From NCBI RefSeq assembly GCF_000429425.1, contig NZ_AUBV01000005.1, positions 248,001 through 312,000 of the forward strand: a stretch of 64,000 nucleotides of DNA, written 5' to 3'. The translations under genes were made by a program, and so were the position numbers. Below are positions 7,931 through 18,104 of the stretch, piece after piece. Each line of letters opens with the position of its first letter. Within the stretch, counting starts at the first letter, position 1. Source of the stretch: Algoriphagus mannitolivorans DSM 15301 (GTDB taxonomy: Bacteria; Bacteroidota; Bacteroidia; Cytophagales; Cyclobacteriaceae). The notes under the pieces were generated by a model. The model did not search any database. It had not been told where the DNA came from and saw only the letters and a list, made by a program, of their open reading frames with translations.

Positions 7931-10044
7931 GACCTGACTTCAGCAAATGGAATTCCTTGGGAACTGATTTTCCTAAAGCAGAACATTCCTGGGAATCCCC
8001 AGAAAAAATAAGCGTTCCGGAGTTTTTCCAAGCGAAACAACTTCTGGAATTACCGCAGTTACATTTTGGAGCCGGAGTTCCTCCGTTTCTGAGAGGACCC
8101 TACAGCACCATGTATGTGCAAAGACCTTGGACCATTCGCCAATATGCAGGGTTTTCCACCGCCGAAGAGTCCAATGCCTTTTACCGAAGAAATTTGGCGG
8201 CGGGCCAAAAAGGGCTTTCAGTAGCTTTTGATCTTGCTACCCACAGAGGTTATGATTCTGATCACCCCCGGGTACAGGGAGATGTCGGAAAGGCAGGGGT
8301 GGCCATTGATTCGGTGGAGGATATGAAAATCCTCTTCGATCAGATTCCATTGGATGAAATGTCTGTTTCCATGACCATGAATGGGGCCGTGATTCCGATA
8401 CTGGCATTTTATATCGTAGCAGCTGAGGAGCAGGGAGTCGTTCCTGAAAAACTTTCCGGTACAATCCAGAATGATATTTTGAAAGAGTTTATGGTGAGGA
8501 ATACTTACATCTATCCTCCCCAACCGAGCATGCGGATCATCGGAGATATCTTCGAATTTACCTCGAAGTATATGCCTAAATTCAATTCTATTTCCATTTC
8601 TGGTTATCATATGCAGGAGGCAGGAGCCACTGCGGATTTGGAGTTGGCCTACACTTTGGCGGATGGTTTGGAATACCTCAGAACTGGGATCAAGGCAGGA
8701 TTGGACATTGATGATTTTGCTCCTCGGCTATCTTTCTTCTGGGCTATAGGCATGAACTATTTCATGGAAATAGCCAAAATGAGAGCAGGAAGACTGCTTT
8801 GGGCTAAAATTGTCAATCAATTCAATCCCAAGGATCCTAAATCCCTAGCTCTCCGAACGCACTGCCAGACTTCAGGCTGGTCACTGACTGAGCAAGATCC
8901 CTACAATAATGTGACTCGTACAGCCGTGGAAGCCCTCGGAGCAGCGATGGGCCATACGCAGTCCCTGCACACCAATTCTCTGGATGAGGCCATCGCTTTA
9001 CCGACAGATTTTTCTGCCCGGATTGCCAGAAATACCCAGTTGGTTTTGCAGGAAGAAACCGGAATTACCAAGGTCGTAGATCCCTGGGGAGGTTCCTACT
9101 ATGTGGAATACCTTACCGATCAGTTGGTGCAAAGAGCTTGGTCCTTGATTGAGGAAGTTGAAGAAATGGGAGGAATGGCGAAGGCGATTGAAGCTGGTTT
9201 GCCGAAGCTGAGGATCGAAGAAGCAGCTGCCCGAAAGCAAGCCAGAATTGATAGTGGCAGAGATATAATAGTGGGAGTAAACCGGTACCAGATCAATGAG
9301 GCAACTCAGATCGAATTGCTGGAAGTGGATAATCAATCCGTCCGAGAATCCCAAATCAAGCGCATCCAATCCGTAAAAGCATCCCGCAAGCAGGATCAAG
9401 TGGATTTGGCATTGCAAAAAATCACAGAAGCAGCGAAATCCGGAGTGGGGAATTTACTGGAGCTGGCGGTGGATGCTGCACGAAAAAGAGCTACTTTAGG
9501 TGAAATCTCCCTGGCAATGGAAGAAGCATTTGGACGACATAAAGCCCAGACTCAGGCCATTTCAGGAGTATATGCTTCAGAAGTGAAAAATCAGGAATCT
9601 TTCAAAAAAGCGCAGGAATTATCTGACCGTTTTGCAGAAGCGGAGGGGAGAAGACCAAGGATTTTGGTAGCTAAAATGGGACAGGATGGGCATGATCGCG
9701 GTGCAAAAGTCATTGCCACCGGTTTCGCGGATTTGGGCTTCGATGTGGATATCGGACCTCTCTTCCAAACCCCAGAGGAAGTGGCCCAGCAGGCCGTTGA
9801 AAATGATGTTCATTTGGTGGGAGCTTCTTCTTTGGCTGCAGGGCATAAAACTTTGATTCCGCAGTTGATCCAGGAATTAAAAAATCTGGGACGTCCGGAT
9901 ATCCTCGTCGTGGCTGGGGGAGTAATTCCTACCAAAGACTATGAATTCCTGTTTGAATCCGGAGTAGCCGCCGTTTTTGGCCCTGGTACTGTGCTATCTG
10001 AGGCGGCCATAGAGATTTTGGAAAAATTAATGGAAACGAGTTGA
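7927..10044 (+). CDS. mutB: Methylmalonyl-CoA mutase large (catalytic) subunit
   Basis: 705 residues. The barrel carries the substrate-binding segments [20 protein letters not shown] and [16 protein letters not shown], and the C-terminal cobalamin-binding domain has the DxHxxG motif D587-G-H589-D-R-G592, where H589 is the lower axial ligand of B12. It isomerises (R)-methylmalonyl-CoA and succinyl-CoA with adenosylcobalamin. It is coupled to mutA by a 4-base overlap, and MeaB is encoded nearby, so holoenzyme and chaperone are both present. No epimerase gene is visible in the window. Confidence 0.97.
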   Translation: MRPDFSKWNSLGTDFPKAEHSWESPEKISVPEFFQAKQLLELPQLHFGAGVPPFLRGPYSTMYVQRPWTIRQYAGFSTAEESNAFYRRNLAAGQKGLSVAFDLATHRGYDSDHPRVQGDVGKAGVAIDSVEDMKILFDQIPLDEMSVSMTMNGAVIPILAFYIVAAEEQGVVPEKLSGTIQNDILKEFMVRNTYIYPPQPSMRIIGDIFEFTSKYMPKFNSISISGYHMQEAGATADLELAYTLADGLEYLRTGIKAGLDIDDFAPRLSFFWAIGMNYFMEIAKMRAGRLLWAKIVNQFNPKDPKSLALRTHCQTSGWSLTEQDPYNNVTRTAVEALGAAMGHTQSLHTNSLDEAIALPTDFSARIARNTQLVLQEETGITKVVDPWGGSYYVEYLTDQLVQRAWSLIEEVEEMGGMAKAIEAGLPKLRIEEAAARKQARIDSGRDIIVGVNRYQINEATQIELLEVDNQSVRESQIKRIQSVKASRKQDQVDLALQKITEAAKSGVGNLLELAVDAARKRATLGEISLAMEEAFGRHKAQTQAISGVYASEVKNQESFKKAQELSDRFAEAEGRRPRILVAKMGQDGHDRGAKVIATGFADLGFDVDIGPLFQTPEEVAQQAVENDVHLVGASSLAAGHKTLIPQLIQELKNLGRPDILVVAGGVIPTKDYEFLFESGVAAVFGPGTVLSEAAIEILEKLMETS

Positions 10045-10070
10045 GCTAGTTCCTCTTACACACTTTGGGC

Positions 10071-11978
10071 ATGGATGCATTCTATTTGATTTACGATCAG
10101 GATCTGGAAAAAGAAGAGCTTGATTCATTCTTTGAAAAGCTAGATCCTGCGCCCAAAGAAAAAGTACGAATTGTTGATTTCTCTTGGGACAAGTATTCCG
10201 AGAGGGATCTTTTGCTTTTTTGGGTCTCCGATAAGCAAGGAAGGGAGTTGCTGATACAAGCTCCGGAAAAATCGGCTAAAATCGTATTCCTCCCTCATCC
10301 AGAATTAAAAAGCCTTGCCAAATCCTTTGGGGTAAAGGGCTCCAAAAAGGAGGTATTTGAGCAACTCGAAGAAAACGAAAGAATACAACCCTTGGACCTG
10401 TTGATGGTCAATGAAGTGCCATGCTTCAACTCCCTCGTCATCGGAGACAGATTGGGGATCCTATACGACCGGGTGGAGGAGGGATTTTTCAAAACCTTCA
10501 AAACGAGGTTTTTCAGATTTCTGGAACTATTCAGGAAGGTCAAACTTCAATCCTATACCGTAAAATATAAAGTCGGAGAGGAAGAAAAATCTCTGGAGAT
10601 TGCCGCAATGGGATTATTGGCGGTTGCCCACAATGAAAGCAACATCGTTTTTAAAAGACTGATCCAAAATTCCGGTTTGAATGATGGACTGATCCACTTG
10701 ATCATTTTTGCTCCCAAAAGTCTTTTTTCCTTGATCAGCTTTGGGCTTCAAAATCTGTTTTTCCCGGTAAAGGGTGGCAGAATCCCTGATTTTGTTGCTT
10801 ATCTCTCTACCTCTGAGGTGGAGATTATAGGTGAAGAGGAGATGCAATTGGGATTGGATGGACAAGAGTCCAAGGAGAAATCTGTAAGCCTGAGCCTCTC
10901 CGAAAAAAAGCTTCCTGTATTTACCGGGTTTGAGGATACCAAAGAATCTGAAAAGCAGCAGAAGGAAGTAAATCTTGGAAGACTGCCTACCGGAAGGCTT
11001 AAGGAGGAATTGACCAAAAGGTACCTTCCATGGGCTAGGCATGCAACCACTGAGGAATTCAAAGAGCTGTTTTCGATGATTCGGGAAAATTCCCAAACGA
11101 CCACGAATTACATGGTTTTGATGGCTTTGTCCACCTTGATCGCCACGTTTGGGTTGTTCGGGGATTCTGGACCCGTGGTGATTGGGGCAATGATTTTGGC
11201 ACCTTTGATGGGTCCGATCATTTCCTTAGCCATGGGTGCGCTCCGGCAAGATGAGGTTTTGATCAAAGGAAGCTTGATTACCATATTCTGGGGAGTTTGT
11301 CTGGGTTTGTTTTTTGCTGTATTAATTACTTGGATCACTCCATTGAAGACTCCAACAAGTGAGATTTTGGCCAGAATACGGCCAAATTTACTGGATTTGG
11401 GAATTGCGGTGGCCTCTGGAATTGCAGGAGCATTTGCTTATTCCCGGGAGGAAATCGCCAAAACTCTGGCTGGGGTAGCGATTTCCGTAGCTTTGGTACC
11501 CCCGCTGGCCGTGACGGGGATTGGCTTAGGCTGGGGAGACTGGAATATTTTCTGGGGAGCGGCATTGCTTTTGGGCACCAACTTGGCAGGGATAGTGATG
11601 GCTGCGGCCATGACCTTTTTGGTGCTGGGTTTCAGTCCCTTCCAAATTGCCAAAAAAGGACTATTGATTTCACTGGCGATCTTTCTTCTGGTTGCAGCTC
11701 CTTTGATCTGGAGTTTTTCTAAGATGGTCCAGGAGAATAAAATTATCCAAAGTCTAAGTGGAAAAGATATTCCGCATGGGCTTTTGAGGGACGTTCGGGT
11801 TTTGAATCTCAGCCCATTACGGCTTTCCCTCACGATTCTTTCTGACCGCGAACTTCATGAGCAGGATTTTTTACAGATTCAAAAAGAGATTCAGGAGAAG
11901 CTAAATGAACCTGTACAGTTGGAGTTGAGGCTGGGAGTAGAGGTGGTAACTCTTACTAACGATTCAGACTCTCCATAA
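10071..11978 (+). CDS. DUF389 (TIGR00341) membrane protein with lipid-kinase-like N-terminal part
   Basis: About 635 residues, using the ATG at 10071. The C-terminal half (~350-560) is the DUF389 membrane domain, beginning TTNYMVLMALSTLIATFGLFGDS and continuing GAMILAPLMGPIISLAMG, with about six membrane spans. The N-terminal soluble half includes GLNDGLIHLIIFAPKSLFSL and ends in a VEI strand (SEVEI), resembling the C-terminal lobe of diacylglycerol/sphingosine kinases (pattern DDGLLDVVI). The kinase glycine motif GGDGT was not found, so catalysis is doubtful. The 3' end overlaps the convergent esterase by 23 bases. Transport or lipid role unknown. Confidence 0.75.
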   Translation: MDAFYLIYDQDLEKEELDSFFEKLDPAPKEKVRIVDFSWDKYSERDLLLFWVSDKQGRELLIQAPEKSAKIVFLPHPELKSLAKSFGVKGSKKEVFEQLEENERIQPLDLLMVNEVPCFNSLVIGDRLGILYDRVEEGFFKTFKTRFFRFLELFRKVKLQSYTVKYKVGEEEKSLEIAAMGLLAVAHNESNIVFKRLIQNSGLNDGLIHLIIFAPKSLFSLISFGLQNLFFPVKGGRIPDFVAYLSTSEVEIIGEEEMQLGLDGQESKEKSVSLSLSEKKLPVFTGFEDTKESEKQQKEVNLGRLPTGRLKEELTKRYLPWARHATTEEFKELFSMIRENSQTTTNYMVLMALSTLIATFGLFGDSGPVVIGAMILAPLMGPIISLAMGALRQDEVLIKGSLITIFWGVCLGLFFAVLITWITPLKTPTSEILARIRPNLLDLGIAVASGIAGAFAYSREEIAKTLAGVAISVALVPPLAVTGIGLGWGDWNIFWGAALLLGTNLAGIVMAAAMTFLVLGFSPFQIAKKGLLISLAIFLLVAAPLIWSFSKMVQENKIIQSLSGKDIPHGLLRDVRVLNLSPLRLSLTILSDRELHEQDFLQIQKEIQEKLNEPVQLELRLGVEVVTLTNDSDSP

Positions 11979-13500
11979 ACTTCATTTGTGCCCAAAAGGG
12001 CAAGGCTCTTGTCCTGACTTCAAGGCCAAAATCCATGACCAAGGGATCTTCTGGTGCAAAAACAGGCCAAACTGGAAGGCCTTCCCTATTAGGGTTTCCG
12101 GTTTTTACAAAGTTGACCCAATAAGAGGACATGAGTTTTTCCAGTTCATAATCCTCCGGTTCAAAAGGTCGATTCCAGTTTCTCAGGGTATGCAAAGCAT
12201 AGCTGAATTCTGCTGAATGAAAAGCTCCATAGTTGGGTTCTCCGGGAGGGATTCTGGAGAAAAAGTACATGTAAGCGTCCTTTTGGCCTTTTTCACTTTG
12301 CATTTTTGCCCAAGTATAGTTTTGGAGACCAAAAAACAAAGTGCTGATCATGGCTTGAGTCTCTGCCAATTGTTCCGGACTTTCGGCCGGGAAAAGTTCC
12401 AGGTATTCTCCAGCCCTGCCACCAAATTGTTTTTTCGCGTTTGCCTTAAACTCCGCCATAGACATTTGACTTGGATTAGCAACCCGGTCGTCGGCATTCC
12501 ATCCTGTCAATAAAGGGACATCCGAAAAAGTGCCTTTTTCAAAACTTTCCCTCGCATTCTGTATCACTTTTCCATCCACGACCAAGCTATATCTTCCCGG
12601 GAACTTGAGCAGGCTGTCTGCTGGGATTTTCCGCAAGGCTTCTAAGGACGGAATTCCCAAGGTGTCTAGCAGCAATTTGCCCCGCTCCTCTGCCCCGGCT
12701 AAGCCCGATGCCAATCCAAAACCTCGATTGAACATACCCCCGCTTTGAGCGATGGCTTTGTGAAATAATCCTTTGGCTTTTGGGGAGACGACCAAGGCAT
12801 TCACACTGAAAGCCCCGGCTGACTGGCCTGCTATGGTGACATTGTCCGGGTCTCCACCGAATTGACTGATGTTTTTCTTGACCCATTCCAAGGCTGCGAT
12901 TTGGTCCAGAATACCGTAGTTTCCAGAAGTTTGTTCTGGGTTCTCTGCACTAAGCTCTGGGTGGGCAAAAAAGCCAAGCATACCCACACGGTAATTCAAG
13001 TTTACCACAACTATTCCTTCCCTTGCCAGATCGGTTCCGTCATAAAGCGGTACTGTATTTCCACCCGAGCTAAATCCTCCTCCATAGATCCAGACCATTA
13101 CCGGACGCTTTTCATCTGACTTTTCTGCTGCTGTCCAAATGTTCAGGTAGAGGCAATCCTCTGAAATGGGTTCTTTTGGGATCAAAAATTCCTCTGACCA
13201 AGCAAAAAACGGAACAGGTGGATTTTGCATGGGTGCGGGAGGATTGTCAACACAAGTCTTAATTCCTTTCCAATGAAGAACTGGTTGAGGAGCTTTCCAT
13301 CTTAAGTCGCCCAAAGGTGGTGCTGCAAAGGGTACCCCTTTAAAGATTTTAACCTGCCCGGATGAATCGGTCGTTCCGGATATCAATCCTCCTTCCACCT
13401 TTACTTGGTTTATGGATATCTGAGTATTTTCTACTTTGGATTGACAGGAGAAAATTAAAAGTCCAGAAAGGGCAAGGCAAAGGAAGAAAGGTTTATCCAT
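11956..13500 (-). CDS. Type B carboxylesterase lipoprotein
   Basis: 514 residues of the carboxylesterase/cholinesterase family (alpha/beta hydrolase). The leader MDKPFFLCLALSGLLIFSC marks a lipoprotein. The oxyanion-hole segment WIYGGGF is at ~137-143 and the nucleophile S227 lies in GQSAG, where most relatives have GESAG. The catalytic His is probably in FHSAEFSY near residue 428. It hydrolyses carboxylic esters, likely at the outer membrane or periplasm; substrate unknown. The Nudix-type regulator ends five bases upstream on the same strand, so the two are likely one transcript. A paralogue lies divergently at 14303. Confidence 0.9.
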   Translation of the reverse strand: MDKPFFLCLALSGLLIFSCQSKVENTQISINQVKVEGGLISGTTDSSGQVKIFKGVPFAAPPLGDLRWKAPQPVLHWKGIKTCVDNPPAPMQNPPVPFFAWSEEFLIPKEPISEDCLYLNIWTAAEKSDEKRPVMVWIYGGGFSSGGNTVPLYDGTDLAREGIVVVNLNYRVGMLGFFAHPELSAENPEQTSGNYGILDQIAALEWVKKNISQFGGDPDNVTIAGQSAGAFSVNALVVSPKAKGLFHKAIAQSGGMFNRGFGLASGLAGAEERGKLLLDTLGIPSLEALRKIPADSLLKFPGRYSLVVDGKVIQNARESFEKGTFSDVPLLTGWNADDRVANPSQMSMAEFKANAKKQFGGRAGEYLELFPAESPEQLAETQAMISTLFFGLQNYTWAKMQSEKGQKDAYMYFFSRIPPGEPNYGAFHSAEFSYALHTLRNWNRPFEPEDYELEKLMSSYWVNFVKTGNPNREGLPVWPVFAPEDPLVMDFGLEVRTRALPFWAQMKFMESLNR

Positions 13501-13505
13501 GGGTT

Positions 13506-14207
13506 TTAGGATTTGAAGCTGTACAGGTAAGGGGCTTTATGACTTTTACCGGTGAAAAGTTTTTCGTGTCTTTCCAGAATATCCAAACTGAGCATTTTTC
13601 GCTGGAAACTTGTCCGGCGTAATTTTTCGCCCAAAATGGCTTCATACACCGATTGAAGTTCATTCATGGTGAATTTTTCAGGCAGAAGATTACCACCGAT
13701 TAGTTTTCGATCTAGGTTTTCACGAAGGGTTTGAAGTGCTTTTTGGACAATTTTTGCATGGTCAAAGATGAGTGCAGGCAGCTTTTCTACCTCATACCAT
13801 GAAATGGAATCAGATAGAGCATCAGGTGTCAAAGTGACTTTTTCGTGGTCTATCAAAGCATAATAGGCTACTGAAAAAAAACGATCCAGCATCCAATAAT
13901 TTCGGGGAACTTCATGACCATTGGCCTTTAGGATAGCTTCCATGATCTCCGGATTGTGTCTTTCTCTGGTTCCAAAGGTTTGGAACTGCTCCAGATAAAT
14001 ATCTTTTAGGCCCGTTCTCTCATAAAGCCCTCTCTTGACAGCATCTTCCAAATCCTCGTTTTTTCTGACAAATCCGCCAGGCAGAGCAAACCAACCCGTG
14101 GCATGATATTCCATCAAGAGGATTTTCAATTTTCCTTTCGAAAAACCAAAAACTACAGAATCATAGGCTATGTGGGGAATGAATTGGGAAACGTCAGGTA
14201 ATGGCAT
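13506..14207 (-). CDS. Nudix-winged-helix regulator (NrtR/AraR type) with degenerate Nudix box
   Basis: 233 residues: an N-terminal Nudix fold (~10-150) and a C-terminal winged helix (~155-225, NELQSVYEAILGEKLRRTSFQRKML). The Nudix box G45-x5-E51-x7-R59 keeps R59 and E63 but has Gly at 60 and Arg at 64 where metal-binding glutamates are expected, so hydrolysis is probably lost and the fold serves as a ligand sensor. Members control NAD or sugar genes by binding ADP-ribose or sugars. It sits between two type B esterases and probably regulates one or both. Confidence 0.85.
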   Translation of the reverse strand: MPLPDVSQFIPHIAYDSVVFGFSKGKLKILLMEYHATGWFALPGGFVRKNEDLEDAVKRGLYERTGLKDIYLEQFQTFGTRERHNPEIMEAILKANGHEVPRNYWMLDRFFSVAYYALIDHEKVTLTPDALSDSISWYEVEKLPALIFDHAKIVQKALQTLRENLDRKLIGGNLLPEKFTMNELQSVYEAILGEKLRRTSFQRKMLSLDILERHEKLFTGKSHKAPYLYSFKS

Positions 14208-14216
14208 ATTCAGGTT

Positions 14217-14282
14217 AATTCGTATCTAAGTAAATAGGATTTTTCGGGAGAAGCAATTAATATTGTCTCAATTCGTAACAAT
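14217..14282. promoter_or_regulatory. Candidate operator region between Nudix-type regulator and esterase
   Basis: AATTCGTA occurs twice in direct orientation, at 14217-14224 and 14270-14277, 53 bases apart (about five helical turns). The second copy lies inside a weak dyad ATTGT...ACAAT (14262-14282). The position between the divergent regulator and esterase genes makes it a plausible binding region for the regulator. This is inference only. Confidence 0.35.
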
Positions 14283-14302
14283 AGAACTCAAATCCCTCCT
14301 CT

Positions 14303-15940
14303 ATGGAAAAATTATTGAAAGTCGTAATCCTGTTTTTCTTTGGGACTACACTGGCATTTTCCCAATCAGACAATTCCATGCCTGTTCAAACGAAAATAAA
14401 AAACGGTGTAATTGAAGGAAATTACAACGTTACCAATGGAATTTCTACCTACTTCGGGATTCCTTTTGCCAAACCTCCGGTTGGGGAACTTAGATGGAAG
14501 GCCCCTGTTGCGGCAGATTCCTGGACGGGAGTGAAAGAAACCAAGAAGTTTGGTCCGAGGCCTGTTCAGGGACTCGTGTTTGGAGATATGAATTCCTGGT
14601 CAGATGGGGTTTCGGAAGATTGCCTTACTTTAAATGTATGGTCTCCAGCCAAAAGAAATCAGAAAGACCTTACTGTATTGGTGTATTTCTACGGAGGAGG
14701 ATTTGTGGCAGGAGATGCTTCCGAGCCTCGGTACAATGGAGAATCCATGGCCAAAAAAGGCGTCGTGGTGGTAACTGTAAATTACCGATTGGGCATATTC
14801 GGATTTCTGGCTCATCCGGAACTAAGTGCCGAGTCTTCCTATAAAGCCTCTGGAAATTACGGGCTTTTGGATCAAGCTTTGGCTCTGAAGTGGGTGAAGG
14901 ATAATATTGCTTCTTTCGGAGGGAATCCCAATCAAGTGACTATTGCCGGGGAGTCTGCAGGCTCTATCTCCGTTTCTTACCAAATGGCCTCTCCGCTTTC
15001 CAGAAATCTTATCCATGGAGCGATTGGGGAAAGTGGAGCTGGGATCAACCCGACCTTGGCGCCGACATCTTTACTCGAAGCGGAAAAAGTAGGTCAGGAG
15101 TTTTTGGCAAAAGCAGGGGTAAGCTCCATCGCGGAAGCCAGAAAAATGTCTTCTAAGGATATTTTTGAAATCTATCAGGAGTCGGGTCGCTTTGGTTTCC
15201 CTGTGGTGATTGACAATTATTTCCTACCGAAAACGCTTCCGGAAATATTCGAAGCAGGAGAGCAAGCTCAAGTTCCTTTGTTGGTAGGCTGGAATTCCGC
15301 GGAAATTCCCGGAATGGCATTTATGCAGGGCCAGCCTTATACCAAGGAGGCATTTATTGCCAAAGTAAAGCAGGTTTATCCAGAGCAATGGGAGGAAGTG
15401 CTGTCCTTGCATCCTCATGACACTCCCGAGCAGGTAGAGTGGGCAGCTACCAATCTGGCGGCTGACAGGTTTATTTCCTATTCCACCTGGAAGTGGTTTG
15501 ATCTGCATAGAAATCATAGTCAACAGCCAGTTTACCGATATCTGTATTCCAAAATCCGACCTGATTTAGTTGATAAAAGCAGGGTTTCCGGCTTAGCTGG
15601 AGGAACTCAAGATGCGGAAACTGCACCACCAGCACCCAAACCTATCGGAGCTCCTCACGCTGCAGAGATCGAGTATGCTATGGGAAATCTCCACTTGGTC
15701 AAAGATTATGCTTGGACCAAGGATGATTTCAAAACTTCTGAAACCATGCTGAACTTCTTTACCAACTTTGTGAAAACAGGAAATCCCAACGGTGAAAATG
15801 TGCCTTCTTGGTCAGCGCCGAGGCCAGGAGATGCCACGCCACCGGTAATGGTCATCAATACCGAATCCAAAGAAATGAAAGTCATGGATGATGCCAGATA
15901 CTTATTTCACGACAGGTATTATGGAAATATCAAAAAATGA
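14303..15940 (+). CDS. Secreted type B carboxylesterase
   Basis: 545 residues with a cleavable signal peptide (MEKLLKVVILFFFGTTLAFSQ). The oxyanion-hole loop YFYGGGF (~128-134) and nucleophile S218 in AGESAG are canonical, and the C-terminal HAAEIEYAMG supplies the likely catalytic histidine. It is a paralogue of the lipoprotein esterase at 11956 but is exported without a lipid anchor. A bidirectional terminator follows at 15968. The divergent Nudix-type regulator suggests shared substrate-dependent control. The substrate cannot be named from sequence. Confidence 0.92.
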   Translation: MEKLLKVVILFFFGTTLAFSQSDNSMPVQTKIKNGVIEGNYNVTNGISTYFGIPFAKPPVGELRWKAPVAADSWTGVKETKKFGPRPVQGLVFGDMNSWSDGVSEDCLTLNVWSPAKRNQKDLTVLVYFYGGGFVAGDASEPRYNGESMAKKGVVVVTVNYRLGIFGFLAHPELSAESSYKASGNYGLLDQALALKWVKDNIASFGGNPNQVTIAGESAGSISVSYQMASPLSRNLIHGAIGESGAGINPTLAPTSLLEAEKVGQEFLAKAGVSSIAEARKMSSKDIFEIYQESGRFGFPVVIDNYFLPKTLPEIFEAGEQAQVPLLVGWNSAEIPGMAFMQGQPYTKEAFIAKVKQVYPEQWEEVLSLHPHDTPEQVEWAATNLAADRFISYSTWKWFDLHRNHSQQPVYRYLYSKIRPDLVDKSRVSGLAGGTQDAETAPPAPKPIGAPHAAEIEYAMGNLHLVKDYAWTKDDFKTSETMLNFFTNFVKTGNPNGENVPSWSAPRPGDATPPVMVINTESKEMKVMDDARYLFHDRYYGNIKK

Positions 15941-15967
15941 GAATGCTGGATTTTAACTTAAAACACG

Positions 15968-15993
15968 AAAAAGGCCGGGGAACCGGCCTTTTT
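15968..15993. terminator. Bidirectional intrinsic terminator
   Basis: AAAAAGGCCGG and CCGGCCTTTTT pair around a GGAA tetraloop (15968-15993). A and T runs on both sides let it serve the plus-strand esterase and the minus-strand lipoprotein gene that ends at 15996. Confidence 0.9.
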
Positions 15994-15995
15994 AC

Positions 15996-16361
15996 TTAAA
16001 AAAGCAAAAATGCTTTTCCACCTTCACACATCACTGAGCGGGGAGGACTGACGATCGCACAGTCTGAAATGGCGCCGGTTTTTTGGTTATAGGCCTTTTG
16101 TTGCTCAGTATATTGATTGACCAATTCCAAAAAATCTTTTTCTACCGATTGGTGGTAGGCGATATACCGGGCAGGGCCACCACAGGGCTTGGAACCCATG
16201 GCGGTAAACTTCCATTCAGAGGAATTGGTGCAGGACACTGACTCCGAGAGGCGATTTATCTGATCCTCTAGAGACATTAAATCTGTCGCGAGTTCATTTT
16301 CCACATCACAACTGAAGCTGAGCAAGAAAAAAGCGATTCCGATCCACAAGATGTTTTTCAT
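15996..16361 (-). CDS. Small cysteine-containing lipoprotein, unknown function
   Basis: 121 residues with the lipoprotein leader MKNILWIGIAFFLLSFSC. The mature part holds four further cysteines (in SVSCTNSSEWKF, SKPCGGPARY, SDCAIVSP and SVMCEGG), probably forming two disulfides in the periplasm. The CGGPARYIAYH segment looks conserved in character but I cannot name a family. It is the last gene of a possible minus-strand unit after the amidohydrolase, 43 bases downstream of it. Confidence 0.65.
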   Translation of the reverse strand: MKNILWIGIAFFLLSFSCDVENELATDLMSLEDQINRLSESVSCTNSSEWKFTAMGSKPCGGPARYIAYHQSVEKDFLELVNQYTEQQKAYNQKTGAISDCAIVSPPRSVMCEGGKAFLLF

Positions 16362-16404
16362 AAGCTCTTATTTTTCTTTAAGAACGTGCAAGCTTAAAAA
16401 TCTG

Positions 16405-18096
16405 CTACTTTTTTTCAAAAATAATCTTTCCATCAACCATGGTTAGGAGGGCTTCTGTCTCTTGAATTTTCATAGGATCTATGGTAAATAGGTCTTCTGA
16501 ATAGACCACCAGATCTGCGAGCTGACCTGGGATTAGCTTGCCTTTTAGATTTTCTTCAAAAGAAGAAAAAGCTCCCATGGAGGTATATGCCTTCAAAGCC
16601 TGGGCAAGAGTGATTTTTTCCTGTGGAATCCAACCACCTTCCGGATACCCTTTGGGATTCCTTCGGTTGACAGCGATGTGAAGCCCTCGAATTGGATTCA
16701 GGCTGATGCATGCCGGCCAATCACTGCTAAAAACCAAGTCAGCCTTTTGGTCCAATAGGGATTTCCAAGCAAAAGAGTAGGGGAGACGATCAATTCCCAC
16801 TGCATTGGACCAAACTGTCGTGGTCCCAGGTTCGGCATGGATAGGCTCCATGCTGGGCAGCACTCCCAACTGGGAAAATCTAGGAATATCGTCTGGATGA
16901 ATGGTTTCAATATGCTCAATCCGATGTCTTTTTCCAGTAGTTTGATTGGCCTTTTGCGCAAGTTCATAGGCATTCAAGGCCTCTCGAACTCCCCGGTCTC
17001 CGATGGCATGGGTGTAGAGTCGGAATCCCTTTTGATCCAGATTTTTCACCAAATTCTGATATCGCTCCAGAGCAAAATTCAGTTGCCCCAAGGCCAATGG
17101 ATCAGATTCTGGTAGATCAGAATAGGGTTCCAGCATGGCTCCTGTATGACCTTCAATAACCCCGTCAATCATAAATTTGATTGCGTCCGCACGAATCCAG
17201 GGATTGGAAGTGCCGACACTGTCCTTTAGAAAAGCAAATCTTTCCAGTTGGGCATCTGAGGTAGATTCGCTGACCGAAAAAGCAGCGGCGTACCGAAGCG
17301 TAAGTTCTCCCCTGTCAAGCAAGGTCTGAAAAAGGCGGAGGTCTTCTTCCGTTCCGCTCGCATTTTGGATGCTGGTGATTCCAAGAGACGCAGCATAGTC
17401 CAAACCCTTTTTCAAGGCCTCCAACTTATCTTCAAAAGTGGGGTCAGGGACAATTTTTCCGATCAAGTCCATAGCCCGTTCCTTCAGGGCGCCGGTGGGA
17501 TTACCGTTTTTGTCTTTGACTAATTCCCCAAAACCAGAAAATTGAGTCTGGGAATTGACACCTGCAAGTTCAAGTGCCTTCGGATTGGCGTAGGCAGTGT
17601 GTCCGTCGTAGGCACGGATGAAAACCGGCTTATCGATATCCAGTACTTTCATAGACTCATGATCCGGAAGGCTAGATTCGAAAAAGGTATATTGCCAGCC
17701 TCTCCCGGTAATCCATTCCTTGTCTGGATTGCTTTGGATATAGGCTTGGGTCTTCTGGAGCATTTCTTCCAGACTTTCCGTTGAGGCTAGCTCAACTAAG
17801 CTAAGGCCCATAGACCCGCTCAAAAAATGGATATGGGCATCGTTAAATCCGGCGGTCACGAGTTTCCCATCCAATTCGATCACTTGGGTTTCTGGGCCCA
17901 GAAACTCCAAGATTTCCTCATTGGTCCCAATGGCCATGATTTTAGATTCTTTCAAGGCAATAGCTTCCACAAATCTGGAATCGGATTCTCCGGTCCAAAT
18001 TTTTCCATTGATCAAAATGAGTGTGGCTGGATCCTTAGGGCTAGAGCAGGCAAATGAAATTGCAAGGACCAATAAAAGGAAAAAGGTTTTTTTCAT
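16405..18096 (-). CDS. YtcJ-like amidohydrolase (amidohydrolase_3), lipoprotein
   Basis: About 563 residues from the ATG at 18096; a TTG four codons earlier is less likely. The leader MKKTFFLLLVLAISFAC is a lipoprotein signal. Metal-binding HxH appears in FNDAHIHFLSG, and later metal-site histidines are in YTHAIGDRG and RHRIEHIETIHP, with the final Asp in FSSDWPACIS. The family hydrolyses amides, carbamates or formamides with a bimetal centre; the substrate is unknown. The NTF2-like gene ends eight bases upstream, so the two are probably cotranscribed. Confidence 0.9.
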   Translation of the reverse strand: MKKTFFLLLVLAISFACSSPKDPATLILINGKIWTGESDSRFVEAIALKESKIMAIGTNEEILEFLGPETQVIELDGKLVTAGFNDAHIHFLSGSMGLSLVELASTESLEEMLQKTQAYIQSNPDKEWITGRGWQYTFFESSLPDHESMKVLDIDKPVFIRAYDGHTAYANPKALELAGVNSQTQFSGFGELVKDKNGNPTGALKERAMDLIGKIVPDPTFEDKLEALKKGLDYAASLGITSIQNASGTEEDLRLFQTLLDRGELTLRYAAAFSVSESTSDAQLERFAFLKDSVGTSNPWIRADAIKFMIDGVIEGHTGAMLEPYSDLPESDPLALGQLNFALERYQNLVKNLDQKGFRLYTHAIGDRGVREALNAYELAQKANQTTGKRHRIEHIETIHPDDIPRFSQLGVLPSMEPIHAEPGTTTVWSNAVGIDRLPYSFAWKSLLDQKADLVFSSDWPACISLNPIRGLHIAVNRRNPKGYPEGGWIPQEKITLAQALKAYTSMGAFSSFEENLKGKLIPGQLADLVVYSEDLFTIDPMKIQETEALLTMVDGKIIFEKK

Positions 18097-18104
18097 GGCG
18101 AGGT

